Shown here: piece by piece, positions 35,061 to 44,712 of the stretch
Numbering within the stretch: position 1 is the first letter of the stretch
How the letters are laid out: every line of letters begins with the position of its first letter
From: G963422565 sp963422565
GTDB taxonomy: Bacteria; Pseudomonadota; Alphaproteobacteria; MPNO01
Length of the DNA stretch: 64,000 nt
NCBI GenBank assembly: GCA_963422565.1
Contig: OY730228.1
Span: 1,364,001-1,428,000 of the forward strand
Direction: 5' to 3'
Made by a program: the position numbers and the translations under genes
Notes under the pieces: model-generated
The model's input: the letters and a program-made list of their open reading frames with translations, nothing else
The model's database searches: none
Told to the model about the DNA's origin: nothing

Positions 35061-36467
35061 CTAAAGCATGTCGCGATGGTCGCTGAGACGGCCGTTGACC
35101 GCCGCCGCCGCCGCCATGGCCGGGCTGACCAGATGGGTGCGCCCGCCGGGTCCCTGACGCCCTTCGAAGTTGCGGTTCGAGGTCGAGGCCGAGCGCTCGC
35201 CCGGACTCAGCATGTCGCCGTTCATCGCGATACACATCGAGCAGCCGGGCTCGCGCCAGTCGAACCCGGCCTCCTTGAAGACCGCGTCGAGCCCTTCCTG
35301 CTCGGCCTGCTCCTTGATCAACCCCGAACCGGGGACGACCATCGCATGGACCGTTCCGGCCACCCGCCGCCCCCTGGCCACGGCCGCGGCCGCGCGCAGA
35401 TCTTCGATCCGCGAGTTGGTGCAGGACCCGATGAAGACCTTGTCGACCCGGATGTCGGTCAGGCTCTGGCCCGGCCGGAGCCCCATATATTCGATCGCCC
35501 GCTCGAGCGAGCGTCGACGGTTCTCGTCCGCGACCGCCGCCGGGTTCGGCACCGAGGCCGAGATCGGGAGGACCATCTCCGGGCTCGTCCCCCAGGTGAC
35601 CTGCGGCTCGATATCGGCCACCGGGACGGCGACCTCCTCGTCATAGGCCGCGCCCGGATCCGAGGGCAGCGTCCGCCAATAAGCCTCCGCCTGCTCCCAC
35701 AGCGCGCCCTTGGGCGCCATCGGACGCCCCTTGCAATAGGCGAAGGTCTTCTCGTCGGGCGCGACGAGACCGGCACGGGCGCCGGCCTCGATGGTCATGT
35801 TGCAGAGCGTCATCCGCCCTTCCATCGACAGGTCCTCGACCGCGCGCCCCGCATATTCGATCACGCAGCCGGTACCGCCGGCGGTACCGATGGCGCCGAT
35901 GATCGCGAGCGCCATGTCCTTCGCGACCACACCCGGGGGCAGCGCCCCGTCGACGGTGACCCGCATGTTCCGGGCGGGGCGCTGGATCAGCGTCTGGGTC
36001 GCGAGCACATGCTCGACCTCGGATGTGCCGATGCCGAAGGCGAGACAGCCGAAGGCGCCATGGGTCGAGGTGTGGGAATCGCCGCACACCATCGTGAGCC
36101 CCGGAAGGGTGAAGCCCTGCTCCGGCCCGATGACATGCACGATACCCTGGCGGATGTCCTTGAGATCGATGAAGGGCAGCCCGAACTCGGCGGCGTTGGC
36201 CTCCAGAAGCTCGATCTGGACGCGCGACTCCTCGTTCTCGATCGGCAGAGACCGGTCGGTGGTGGGCACGTTATGGTCGGGCACCACGAGCTGGGCGTCC
36301 GGGCGGCGGACGCCCCGCCCGTTCTCGCGCAGCCCGTCGAAGGCCTGGGCGCTGGTGATCTCGTGGATGATCTGGCGATCTATATAGAGCAGACAGGTCC
36401 CGTCGTCCTGGATGTCGACGACATGGCTCTCCCAGATCTTGTCGAACAAGGTCCTCGGCTTGGACAT
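35061..36467 (-). CDS. leuC: 3-isopropylmalate dehydratase large subunit
   Basis: 468 residues of aconitase superfamily. The [4Fe-4S] cysteines are visible in IGSCTNSR and the later GCSMC motif; the CGDSHTSTHGAFG and GTSEVEHVLATQTL segments are typical. The start MSKPRTLFDKIWESHVV is the family standard, so the in-frame codons upstream are excluded. It follows rplS closely, an alphaproteobacterial arrangement. Confidence 0.97.
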   Translation of the reverse strand: MSKPRTLFDKIWESHVVDIQDDGTCLLYIDRQIIHEITSAQAFDGLRENGRGVRRPDAQLVVPDHNVPTTDRSLPIENEESRVQIELLEANAAEFGLPFIDLKDIRQGIVHVIGPEQGFTLPGLTMVCGDSHTSTHGAFGCLAFGIGTSEVEHVLATQTLIQRPARNMRVTVDGALPPGVVAKDMALAIIGAIGTAGGTGCVIEYAGRAVEDLSMEGRMTLCNMTIEAGARAGLVAPDEKTFAYCKGRPMAPKGALWEQAEAYWRTLPSDPGAAYDEEVAVPVADIEPQVTWGTSPEMVLPISASVPNPAAVADENRRRSLERAIEYMGLRPGQSLTDIRVDKVFIGSCTNSRIEDLRAAAAVARGRRVAGTVHAMVVPGSGLIKEQAEQEGLDAVFKEAGFDWREPGCSMCIAMNGDMLSPGERSASTSNRNFEGRQGPGGRTHLVSPAMAAAAAVNGRLSDHRDML

Positions 36468-36499
36468 CTCTTGGATTCCCTGGCTGGAACGTGGCCGCT

Positions 36500-36904
36500 T
36501 CAATCTCCGCCGCCGGCCGCGTGCGGTTTCCCGGCTCGCGGCCGGCGGTCGATCTTCTCCGGGATTCGCGCGCTCTTGCCGCGCCGGCTCCGCAGATAGT
36601 ACAGCTTCGCCCGCCGGACCGCGCCGCGGCGGACCCGCTCGATGCGCTCGATACGCGGCGAATAGAGGGGAAAGACGCGCTCCACCCCCTCGCCGTGGGA
36701 TATCTTGCGGACCGTGAAGGCCGAGTTGACGCTCCGGCTCGAACGCGCGATCACCACGCCCTCGAAGACCTGAATGCGTTCCCGGCTGCCTTCGACGACC
36801 TTGTAATGCACCCGGATCGTGTCGCCGGGCGCGAATTCCGGGATTTCGCGGCCGGCCGTCAGCCTGTCGATCTGCTCGGCCTCGAGCGTCTCAACCCTGT
36901 TCAT
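36500..36904 (-). CDS. rplS: Large ribosomal subunit protein bL19
   Basis: 134 residues. The ATG at 36904 overlaps the trmD stop by 14 bases and has GGGAGACGAGG before it. Core motifs are FAPGDTIRVHYKVVEGSRERIQ (split here at the start) and GVERVFPLYSPRIERIEVVRRG-like, with RVRRGAVRRAKLYYLR at the end. A basic tail of about 20 residues follows. Confidence 0.96.
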   Translation of the reverse strand: MNRVETLEAEQIDRLTAGREIPEFAPGDTIRVHYKVVEGSRERIQVFEGVVIARSSRSVNSAFTVRKISHGEGVERVFPLYSPRIERIERVRRGAVRRAKLYYLRSRRGKSARIPEKIDRRPRAGKPHAAGGGD

Positions 36905-37625
36905 CCTCGTCTCCCTTCTTGTGCCGATCGCGGTAGCCGGCCCAGAGATCGGGCCGGCGAAGCCGGGTGACCCGCTCGGCCTCCGCGCGGCGCCATCGTC
37001 GAATGCGCTCGTGATGCCCGCTGACCAGAACCTCGGGAACGGTGCGCCCGCTCCAGACCGGCGGGCGCGTGAATTGCGGATATTCGAGCAACCCTTCGCT
37101 GAAGCTCTCCTCCGCGACCGAGGCGGCCGCGCCCACCACGCCGGGCAACAGCCGCACGCAGGCATCCATCAACGCGATCGCCGCCGGCTCGCCTCCCGAC
37201 AGCACGAAATCCCCGAGGCTGATCTCCTCGATCTCATGCGCCTCGATCGCCCGTTCGTCGATGCCTTCGTAGCGTCCGCAAAGGATCGTGAGCCCGGCCC
37301 CAGCGGCGAGCGCGCGGACCCGAGCCTGATCCAGCGGACGGCCGCGCGGGCTCATATGCATCGGCGGCGCGGCATCCGCCGGCAGCGCGGCGAGGGCGTC
37401 GCCGATCACGTCCGGCCGCATGACCATGCCGGCGCCGCCGCCAAACGGGGCGTCGTCAACCGACCGGCGCCTATCGCGCGCATGGTCGCGGATGTCCACC
37501 GTCTCCAGCGCCCACAGCCCCGCCTCCAGCGCCCGACCGGCGAGCGAATGGCCGAGCGGCCCCGGAAACATCTCGGGAAACAGCGTCAGCACGCGGGCGC
37601 GGAACGGCGCGCGCGCCGGCCTCAT
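36891..37625 (-). CDS. trmD: tRNA (guanine-N1)-methyltransferase
   Basis: 244 residues. TrmD methylates G37 of tRNAs using S-adenosylmethionine through a trefoil-knot SPOUT fold. LTLFPEMFPGPLGHS, PFGGGAGMVMRPD, CGRYEGIDER and SLGDFVLSGGE are all diagnostic. The ATG overlaps the rimM stop (ATGA). Confidence 0.97.
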   Translation of the reverse strand: MRPARAPFRARVLTLFPEMFPGPLGHSLAGRALEAGLWALETVDIRDHARDRRRSVDDAPFGGGAGMVMRPDVIGDALAALPADAAPPMHMSPRGRPLDQARVRALAAGAGLTILCGRYEGIDERAIEAHEIEEISLGDFVLSGGEPAAIALMDACVRLLPGVVGAAASVAEESFSEGLLEYPQFTRPPVWSGRTVPEVLVSGHHERIRRWRRAEAERVTRLRRPDLWAGYRDRHKKGDEDEQG

Positions 37626-38185
37626 TCTTCCCCCTCCCCGCCACCGGCGCCGTCGGCCGGCGGGGCGATCACGATCCGCCCATGATCGACGTCCACCTCG
37701 GGCACGGTCTCGCGGGCGAAGGGCACCAGCAGCCGCGGCCCGGCCCGTCCCGCGATCTCGAGCACGTCGCCGGCCCCCACCGGGACGATCGCCGCGACTC
37801 GGCCGATCTCCGCGCCGTCGGGATCGACGGCCGCGAGTCCCAGAAGATCCGCGTGATAGAACTCCTCCTCATCGGCGATCGCCGGCAGGCGGCCGCGCTC
37901 GACATAGAGCCGGGTGCCGCGCAGCGCTTCGGCGGCATTCCGATCCTCGATGCCGTCGATCCGGGCGATCACCAAGCCGCGCGCCCGGCCCAGCACGGTG
38001 AGCCGGAACTCGCGCCCGCCGTCCTCGTCGGAGACCGGCCCATAGGCGGCCACCCCGCCGGGATCCGCGGTGAAGCTCTTGATGCGAACCCGGCCGCGCA
38101 CCCCCTGCGCGCCGGCGATCGCGCCCAGGCAGACCCGCCCCGCCCCGGCCGCGCCCGCGGTCGAGAGCGCAGAGACGGCAACCAT
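37622..38185 (-). CDS. rimM: 16S rRNA processing protein RimM
   Basis: 187 residues. RimM helps mature the 30S head. An N-terminal barrel (LGAIAGAQGVRGRVRIKSF) precedes the PRC-barrel (EEEFYHADLLGLAAVD, VLEIAGR and LLVPFARETVPEVD). A Gly/Glu-rich end follows. It is coupled to trmD. Confidence 0.95.
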   Translation of the reverse strand: MVAVSALSTAGAAGAGRVCLGAIAGAQGVRGRVRIKSFTADPGGVAAYGPVSDEDGGREFRLTVLGRARGLVIARIDGIEDRNAAEALRGTRLYVERGRLPAIADEEEFYHADLLGLAAVDPDGAEIGRVAAIVPVGAGDVLEIAGRAGPRLLVPFARETVPEVDVDHGRIVIAPPADGAGGGEGEE

Positions 38186-38216
38186 GTCGCGATCCGGCTT
38201 CCGGGACGGCGTCCGG

Positions 38217-38555
38217 CTACTCCCCGCCCTCGGCTCGTTTCATCCGCTCGAGGGCCTTCGCCTTGGGCCGGCTCTTCTTCGGGGTCTCCCGGATCTCGGG
38301 CATCGGGACGATCTCGGCCGCGCCGAGGAACCGCGCCACTCGGTCGCTCGGCCGGGCCCCGTGCGAGAGCCAGTGCCGGATGCGCTCCTCCTTGAGCACC
38401 ACCCGCTCCGGATGGTCGCGGCCGAGGATGGGGTTATAGGTGCCGACGCGCTCGACGAACCGGCCGTCGCGCGGGCTCCGCGAATCGGCGACGACGATGC
38501 GGTAGAACGGCCGCTTCTTGGCGCCGCCGCGTGCGAGTCTGATCCTCAACGACAT
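38217..38555 (-). CDS. rpsP: Small ribosomal subunit protein bS16
   Basis: 112 residues. The start MSLRIRLARGGAKKRPFYRIV and the internal GTYNPI segment are typical; about 25 charged residues extend beyond the core. It lies between ffh and rimM in the standard order. Confidence 0.97.
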   Translation of the reverse strand: MSLRIRLARGGAKKRPFYRIVVADSRSPRDGRFVERVGTYNPILGRDHPERVVLKEERIRHWLSHGARPSDRVARFLGAAEIVPMPEIRETPKKSRPKAKALERMKRAEGGE

Positions 38556-38598
38556 ATGTCTCCACCTCCCAGCGGCCTGGGACGCCGCGGTCGTGCGT

Positions 38599-39975
38599 TC
38601 ATCGGACGGGGAACTGGCCGGGCGGCAGCATCTGGCCGATCTGGCCCAGCGGCCCCCGCATCAACCCTTTCCCGCCCAGCTTGTTGGCCTTCTTTATCAT
38701 CCGGCCCATCTCCAGATGCTGCTTCATGAGCCGGTTGACGTCCTGGACGCTGGTGCCGGAGCCGGCGGCGATCCGGCGCTTGCGCGAGGCCTTCACGATC
38801 TCGGGCCTGCGCCGTTCCGCCGAGGTCATCGAGCCGATGATCGCCTCCTGGCGAAGCAGCATCCGTTCGTCGATCTCGGCCCGGGCGAGCTGCTTCTTGA
38901 CCTTCGCCACCCCCGGCAGCATCGTCATGATCCCGCTCATGCCGCCCATTTTTCTGACCTGTCGGAGCTGGGCCGCGAAGTCCTCGAGATCGAAGCGGCC
39001 CTTCTGGATTCTCTCGACGAGCCGCGACGCCTCCTCCTCGTCGGACGTCTCCTGGGCCTTTTCGACCAGGCTCACCACGTCGCCCATGCCGAGGATCCGC
39101 TGGGCGACGCGGTCGGGGTGGAAGGCCTCGATGGCGTCGAGCTTCTCGCCGGTACCCAGCAGCTTGATGGGGCAGCCGGTAACGGCGCGCATGGAGAGCG
39201 CCGCCCCGCCCCGCGCGTCGCCGTCGATGCGGGTGAGCACGATGCCGGTAATGCCGATCCGATCCTTGAAGGCGGCCGCCGTGGCCACCGCGTCCTGGCC
39301 GGTCATGGCGTCGGCGACCAGCAGCGTCTCCTTGGGGCCGGCGGCAACGGCGATCTCGCCGAGCTCGTCCATCAACTGCTCGTCGATCGCGAGCCGCCCG
39401 GCGCTGTCGAGCAGGACGACATCGTACCCCCCGCGCCGGGCGGCATCGAGCGCTCGGTCGGCGATCATGCGCGGGGTCTGCAGGGGAAGGATGGGGAGCG
39501 TATCGACCCGGGCCTGCTCGCCGAGGATCGCGAGCTGCTGCTGCGCGGCCGGGCGGCGGATATCGAGCGAGGCCATGAGCACCTTCTTGCGGTGCCGCTC
39601 GTGGATCATCCGCCCCAGCTTGGCGGTCGTCGTCGTCTTGCCCGATCCCTGCAACCCGGCCATCAGGATAACGACCGGCGGCCGCGCCCGGAGATCGATG
39701 TCGATCGAGGAAGCGCCCAGCATCTCGACGAGGCAGTCGTTGACGATCTTGACGACCATCTGCCCCGGCGTGACGCTGCGCAGAACCTCCTGGCCGAGCG
39801 CGCGGCTGCGCACGGAGTCGATGAAGCGTCTGACGACCCGGAGGGCGACATCGGCCTCGAGCAGCGCGACCCGCACCTCGCGCAGCGCGTCGTCCACGTC
39901 TCGCTCGCTCAGGACGCCGCGCCGGGTGAGTCGGCCGAAGACCTCGCCGAGCTTCGCGCTCAAACCGTCGAACAT
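38599..39975 (-). CDS. ffh: Signal recognition particle protein Ffh
   Basis: 458 residues. The N domain (about 1-85) is followed by the G domain with GLQGSGKTTTTAKL (about 108), DSAGR and TRIDGDARGG, then the Met-rich M domain (from about 300) ending in GSGTSVQDVNRLMKQ and QLPPG-like residues. It delivers inner-membrane proteins co-translationally with 4.5S RNA, which I do not see nearby. Confidence 0.97.
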   Translation of the reverse strand: MFDGLSAKLGEVFGRLTRRGVLSERDVDDALREVRVALLEADVALRVVRRFIDSVRSRALGQEVLRSVTPGQMVVKIVNDCLVEMLGASSIDIDLRARPPVVILMAGLQGSGKTTTTAKLGRMIHERHRKKVLMASLDIRRPAAQQQLAILGEQARVDTLPILPLQTPRMIADRALDAARRGGYDVVLLDSAGRLAIDEQLMDELGEIAVAAGPKETLLVADAMTGQDAVATAAAFKDRIGITGIVLTRIDGDARGGAALSMRAVTGCPIKLLGTGEKLDAIEAFHPDRVAQRILGMGDVVSLVEKAQETSDEEEASRLVERIQKGRFDLEDFAAQLRQVRKMGGMSGIMTMLPGVAKVKKQLARAEIDERMLLRQEAIIGSMTSAERRRPEIVKASRKRRIAAGSGTSVQDVNRLMKQHLEMGRMIKKANKLGGKGLMRGPLGQIGQMLPPGQFPVR

Positions 39976-40239
39976 TCACCCCACCCGTGTCCGGCCGACG
40001 ACGAGGGCGCCAGTGCACGCGCGGCGTGGATTGGCGGACGCCAAAACGGCGCGAGCGATCCCTGTCGTTCCAGAGAGACACGCACTCTATGCGCGGCGGA
40101 ACCGGCGGTCAATCGGTCATCGGTCCGGCGAGTCCCTCGTTACGGGTCCGCCCGCTTCGACTATGCGCTGCGGGGCGCCGGCTTGCCGCCGGGAACCGGC
40201 GCCTATAGGGTCCCCGCTTGCGCAATCTGGAGGCTCGAC
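39976..40239. other. Divergent ffh-gatC intergenic region
   Basis: 264 bases between the ffh start (minus) and gatC (plus). It must hold both promoters. A weak plus-strand candidate, TTGCCG and TATAGG, has only a 15-base spacer. I see no RNA gene or repeat. Confidence 0.5.
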
Positions 40240-40527
40240 ATGCCGGTCGACAGGGATGCGGTGCGCCGTATCGCCGCGCTCGCAAGGCTGGGCATGCCCG
40301 AGGACGAGCTCGATTCGCTGGCGGCGGAGCTCGACGCCATCCTGGGCTGGGTCGCGCAGCTCTCGGAGGTCGACACCGCTTCCGTCGCGCCGATGGCCGT
40401 CGTCGCCCCGGCCGCGCCACACGGGCGCGACGACAGGGTCACCGAAGGCGAGATCGCCGGCGACATCCTCGCCAACGCCCCGCAGGTGCGGGATGGGATG
40501 TTCGCGGTCCCGAAGGTGATCGCGTGA
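40240..40527 (+). CDS. gatC: Asp-tRNA(Asn)/Glu-tRNA(Gln) amidotransferase subunit C
   Basis: 95 residues, the family length. The ATG at 40240 has GGAGG 8 bases upstream. GatC wraps around GatA and stabilises the GatCAB complex that amidates mischarged tRNA. The VRRIAALARLGM start and C-terminal RDGMFAVPKVI are typical. gatA follows after 10 bases. Confidence 0.96.
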   Translation: MPVDRDAVRRIAALARLGMPEDELDSLAAELDAILGWVAQLSEVDTASVAPMAVVAPAAPHGRDDRVTEGEIAGDILANAPQVRDGMFAVPKVIA

Positions 40528-40537
40528 AGGCCCGCGG

Positions 40538-42031
40538 GTGCCCGAGCTGACCAATCTGACGATCGCCGAGGCGCGCGGTCTGCTGGAGGCCGGCGCGGTC
40601 TCGGCGCGCGAGCTCGCGGAGGCGCATATCGACGCGGTCGAAGGGGCGCGGGCACTCAACCTGTTCATCACCGAGACGCCCGAGCGCGCCCGCGCCGACG
40701 CCGATGCCTCGGACGCCCGCCGCAGGGCGGGGGCGGCCGGGCCGCTCGACGGAATCCCGATCGCCGTCAAGGACCTGTTCTGCACCGAAGGCGTCCGGAC
40801 GACGGCCGCCTCGCGCATGCTCGCCGACTTCATCCCCACCTACGAATCCGCGGTCACCATGAATCTGCGCGCTGCGGGCGCGGTGATGCTGGGCAAGACC
40901 GGACTCGACGAGTTCGCGATGGGCTCGTCCAGCGAGACCAGCCATTTCGGGCCGGTGATCAACCCCTGGCGGCGGCCCGGCGACAGCGCCCGGCTGGTGC
41001 CGGGCGGCTCCTCGGGCGGCTCGGCGGCGGCGGTGGCAGCGCGGGTCTGCCTAGGCGCCATCGGGACCGACACCGGCGGGTCGATCCGCCAACCGGCCGC
41101 GTTCTGCGGCGTGGTCGGCGTCAAGCCGACCTATGGGCGCTGCTCGCGCTGGGGGGTCGTGGCGTTCGCCTCGTCGTTGGACCAGGCCGGGCCGATCGCA
41201 CGCTGCGTACGCGACGCGGCCATCCTGCTGCGGGCGATGGCCGGCTTCGATCCCAGGGATTCGACCTCGGCCGATCTGGATGTGCCGGACTTCGAGGCCG
41301 GGCTGGAGAACGGGGTCGCCGGGCTCCGCTTCGGCATCCCCGACGAGTACGCGCTCGACCGGGCGCCGGGCGATATCGACGCGCTTTGGCAGCGGGGCAT
41401 CGCCTGGCTGCGCGACGCCGGCGCCGAGCCGGTCGAGGTCAGCCTGCCGCACAGCCGTTACGCCCTGCCGGCCTACTACATCGTCGCCCCGGCCGAAGCC
41501 TCGTCCAACCTGGCGCGCTATGACGGGGTGCGCTACGGTCTCCGCATCGACGCCGAGGATGTGGACGCCATGTACCGCGCGACCCGTAGCGCCGGGTTCG
41601 GCGCCGAGGTCCGACGCCGCATCCTAATCGGCACCTACGCCCTCTCGGCCGGCTACTACGACGCCTACTATCTCAAGGCACAGAAGGTGCGGACGCTGAT
41701 CGCCCGCGACTTCGACCGGGCCTTCGCCGGCTGCGATTTCCTGCTCACTCCGACCTGTCCGTCGGAGGCCTTCGCGATCGGTGGGATGAGCGGCGATCCG
41801 ATCGGGATGTACTACAACGACGTGCTGACGGTCCCGGCGAGCCTCGCCGGGCTGCCGGCGATGTCGCTGCCTTGCGGGTTGTCCGGCGCGGGGCTCCCGC
41901 TCGGCCTCCAGATCATCGCCCCGTCCTTCGCCGAGGATGTCCTGTTCCGCGCCGCGCGGGCGGTCGAGAAGGCGGCCGGCTTCGACGCCCGCCCGCCGGC
42001 CCCCGAGGATGCGAGGGCCGACCTGGCGTGA
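40538..42031 (+). CDS. gatA: Asp-tRNA(Asn)/Glu-tRNA(Gln) amidotransferase subunit A
   Basis: 497 residues from a GTG. It is the amidase-signature glutaminase that makes ammonia for transamidation. The catalytic Lys is in IAVKDLFCTEG and the two Ser in PGGSSGGSAAAVAA and GTDTGGSIRQPAAFCG. Its stop overlaps the GTG of a small membrane protein gene (GTGA). Confidence 0.97.
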   Translation: MPELTNLTIAEARGLLEAGAVSARELAEAHIDAVEGARALNLFITETPERARADADASDARRRAGAAGPLDGIPIAVKDLFCTEGVRTTAASRMLADFIPTYESAVTMNLRAAGAVMLGKTGLDEFAMGSSSETSHFGPVINPWRRPGDSARLVPGGSSGGSAAAVAARVCLGAIGTDTGGSIRQPAAFCGVVGVKPTYGRCSRWGVVAFASSLDQAGPIARCVRDAAILLRAMAGFDPRDSTSADLDVPDFEAGLENGVAGLRFGIPDEYALDRAPGDIDALWQRGIAWLRDAGAEPVEVSLPHSRYALPAYYIVAPAEASSNLARYDGVRYGLRIDAEDVDAMYRATRSAGFGAEVRRRILIGTYALSAGYYDAYYLKAQKVRTLIARDFDRAFAGCDFLLTPTCPSEAFAIGGMSGDPIGMYYNDVLTVPASLAGLPAMSLPCGLSGAGLPLGLQIIAPSFAEDVLFRAARAVEKAAGFDARPPAPEDARADLA

Positions 42032-42345
42032 CCGTCGTCTGGTACGTGCTGATCCATGTCAGCCTCGGCCTGATCGGCAGCCAGCATTTCACCGTCACCA
42101 ATCTCGGCGCGCTCTACTGCGCGCTCGCCGGGCTCGTGGTCCAGGGCTATGCGGTCTGGCAGATCCATCTGGTGGCGCGGCAGAGATTCGAGGTCGGGCT
42201 CGCCCCCGACACGGACGCCCAGGCGGCCGCGGCCGCGCGGCGCGGCTACTGGAGCCGGCTGCTCCGCGTCCTTATCTTCCGGGTGTCGGCGTTCAGCGTG
42301 CTGACCTTGCTGATCGCCGCGCTGGTGCGCGGAGCGGGCGGTTGA
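42028..42345 (+). CDS. Small membrane protein of unknown function between gatA and gatB
   Basis: 105 residues from a GTG that overlaps the gatA stop as GTGA, ending one base before gatB. Three hydrophobic spans are visible: residues about 3-17, about 26-48 and about 85-102. A charged cytoplasmic-type loop rich in Ala/Arg lies between the second and third. I do not recognise the family. Overlap with gatA and spacing to gatB imply one transcript. Confidence 0.75.
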   Translation: MTVVWYVLIHVSLGLIGSQHFTVTNLGALYCALAGLVVQGYAVWQIHLVARQRFEVGLAPDTDAQAAAAARRGYWSRLLRVLIFRVSAFSVLTLLIAALVRGAGG

Positions 42346-42346
42346 C

Positions 42347-43837
42347 ATGAGCCTGATCGAGGGCCGGACGGGTCCGTGGGAGGTGGTGATCGGCATGGAA
42401 GTCCATGCCCGGGTCAGCGCGGACTCGAAGCTGTTCTCCGGCGCGTCGACGGCGTTCGGAGCCGAGCCCAACAGCCAGGTCTCGCTGGTCGACGCGGCGA
42501 TGCCCGGTATGCTGCCGGTGGTCAACAGGCATTGCATCGACCAGGCGGCGCGCACAGGGCTCGCCCTGAATGCCGAGATCAATCGGGTCTCGCTGTTCGA
42601 CCGCAAGAACTATTTCTATCCCGACCTGCCGTCCGGCTATCAGATATCCCAGTACGGCCGGCCGATCGTCGGCCGCGGCCGACTCGATGTGGCGCTGGAG
42701 GACGGGACGGTTCGCACCGTCCGGATCGCCCGGCTGCATCTTGAGCAGGACGCCGGGAAGAGCATCCACGACCGGGATCCGAACCTCAGCCTCGTCGATC
42801 TCAACCGCGCCGGCGCCGCGCTGATGGAGATCGTCACCGAGCCCGACATCCGCGCCCCGGCCGAGGCCGCCGCCTTCATGGCGACGCTGCGCAGGATCCT
42901 CCGCTATCTCGGGACCTGCGACGGCAACATGGAGGAGGGCTCGCTCCGCGCCGATGTGAACGTCTCGGTGCGCCGGCCCGGCGGTCCGCTGGGCACGCGC
43001 TGCGAGATCAAGAACCTGAACTCGCTGCGCTTCATCCGCGAGGCCGCCTCCTGCGAGGCCGACCGCCAGATCGCCCTGATCGAGGACCGCGGCAGCGTCG
43101 CCCAGGAGACCCGCCTGTTCGATCCCGACCGGGGGGTCACGCGGGCGATGCGCGGCAAGGAGGAGGAGCAGGACTACCGCTACTTCCCCGACCCCGACCT
43201 GCTCCCCGTCGAAATCCAGGAGGAGCGGATCGCCCGGATGCGGGAGGCGCTGCCGGAACTGCCCGACGCCAAGCTCGCCCGTTTCGTCGGCGCGCTCGGG
43301 CTCCCCGTCGACGACGCGCGGGTCCTGGTCGCCGAGCGCGAGAACGCCGAATATTTCGAGGCTGCCGCGCGGGGCCGCGACGCCCGGCTCGCCGCCAACT
43401 GGGTGATCCGCGACCTGTTCGGCGCCCTCAACCGCGCCGGGCTCGCGATCGCGGAGAGCCCGGTGAGCGCCGAGGCGCTGGGCGGTCTCCTGGATCTGAT
43501 CGCCGAGGGCGCGATCTCGAACCGGACGGCGCGCGAGGTGTTCGAGGCGATGGTCGAGACCGGGGAGGCGGCCGCCGCGATCGTCGAGGCGCGTGGCCTG
43601 CGCCAGGTCACCGACGGCGCGGCGATCGCCGGGACGGTCGACCGGGTCCTCGCCGACCAGGCCGACAAGGTCGCCGAGTACCGCGCCGGCAAGGACCGGC
43701 TGTTCGGCTTCTTCGTGGGCCAGGTCATGAAGGCGACCGACGGCAAGGCCGACCCCAAGGCGGTCAACGCAGCCCTGCGCGAACGGCTCGACGCGGGAGC
43801 GGAGGCAGAAGCGGGCGGCGGAGCGGCGGCCGGATAA
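42347..43837 (+). CDS. gatB: Asp-tRNA(Asn)/Glu-tRNA(Gln) amidotransferase subunit B
   Basis: 496 residues. GatB activates the mischarged aminoacyl-tRNA with ATP and accepts ammonia from GatA. The start WEVVIGMEVHARV, the FYPDLPSGYQISQY segment and MEEGSLRADVNVSVR are diagnostic, and a C-terminal YqeY-like tRNA-binding tail is present. It lies one base after the small membrane protein stop. Confidence 0.97.
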   Translation: MSLIEGRTGPWEVVIGMEVHARVSADSKLFSGASTAFGAEPNSQVSLVDAAMPGMLPVVNRHCIDQAARTGLALNAEINRVSLFDRKNYFYPDLPSGYQISQYGRPIVGRGRLDVALEDGTVRTVRIARLHLEQDAGKSIHDRDPNLSLVDLNRAGAALMEIVTEPDIRAPAEAAAFMATLRRILRYLGTCDGNMEEGSLRADVNVSVRRPGGPLGTRCEIKNLNSLRFIREAASCEADRQIALIEDRGSVAQETRLFDPDRGVTRAMRGKEEEQDYRYFPDPDLLPVEIQEERIARMREALPELPDAKLARFVGALGLPVDDARVLVAERENAEYFEAAARGRDARLAANWVIRDLFGALNRAGLAIAESPVSAEALGGLLDLIAEGAISNRTAREVFEAMVETGEAAAAIVEARGLRQVTDGAAIAGTVDRVLADQADKVAEYRAGKDRLFGFFVGQVMKATDGKADPKAVNAALRERLDAGAEAEAGGGAAAG

Positions 43838-43867
43838 GAAACGGACGATCGAGGAGGAACGGACGAG

Positions 43868-44710
43868 ATGACGAACGAGATAAAGCGCGGCGACCGGTTG
43901 AGCGGCAAGGTGGCGGTGGTGGTAGGCGCCGGGTCGAGCGGCCCCGGCTGGGGAAACGGCAAGGCGGCGGCGATGGTCTTCGCGCGCCAGGGCGCCCACG
44001 TGTTCGCGGTCGATATCGCGCCGGACGCCGCCGGGGAGACCGCAGCGGCCATCGAGGCGGAGGGCGGCACCGCGGCGGCGTTCGCCGCCGACGCGACCAA
44101 GGGTGGCGAGGTGGCGGCCATGGTCGAGGCCTGCATCGCCCGCTACGGCCGCATCGACGTGCTGCACAACAATGTCGGCGGCACCGGCCCCGGGCGGCGG
44201 CTCGACACGGTCACCGAGGAAGACTGGCGGGCGACCTTCGACGTCAACGTCACCACCGCCTTCCTGACCTGCAAGGCGATCGTCCCGTTGATGGCGGCCC
44301 AGGGCGGCGGCGCGGTCGTCAACATCTCGTCGATCGGCGGCATCCGCCATCTCAACACCCCGATGACCACCTATGCGGCCGGCAAGGGGGCGCTCAACGA
44401 GCTCACCCGCAACATCGCGCTCCAATATGCCGACAGAAACGTGCGCGCGAACTGCGTGTTGCCGGGCTATATCGACACGCCGTTCATTCGCCGCGAGGTC
44501 GCGGGGCGACCGTCATACACCTACAAGGGCTTCGAGACCGCCGAGGAGTATGCCGCCGCGCGCCACGCCATCGTGCCGCTCGGCCGCATGGGCACCGCCT
44601 GGGACGTCGCCTACGCCGCGCTCTACCTCGCCTCCGACGAAGCATCCTACGTGACCGGCCAGACGCTCGTCGTCGACGGCGGAGTCACCTCCACCTGCCC
44701 GGGGGTCTAG
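43868..44710 (+). CDS. Short-chain dehydrogenase/reductase
   Basis: 280 residues of classical SDR fold. The cofactor loop is GAGSSGPGWGNG, longer than the usual TGxxxGIG. The catalytic residues are Ser in NISSIGG and Tyr/Lys in TYAAGKGAL. NNVGGTG and the end YVTGQTLVVDGG are typical. GAGGAGGAACG precedes the ATG. The substrate is unknown. It sits between gatB and a HAD gene. Confidence 0.9.
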   Translation: MTNEIKRGDRLSGKVAVVVGAGSSGPGWGNGKAAAMVFARQGAHVFAVDIAPDAAGETAAAIEAEGGTAAAFAADATKGGEVAAMVEACIARYGRIDVLHNNVGGTGPGRRLDTVTEEDWRATFDVNVTTAFLTCKAIVPLMAAQGGGAVVNISSIGGIRHLNTPMTTYAAGKGALNELTRNIALQYADRNVRANCVLPGYIDTPFIRREVAGRPSYTYKGFETAEEYAAARHAIVPLGRMGTAWDVAYAALYLASDEASYVTGQTLVVDGGVTSTCPGV

Positions 44711-44712
44711 GC

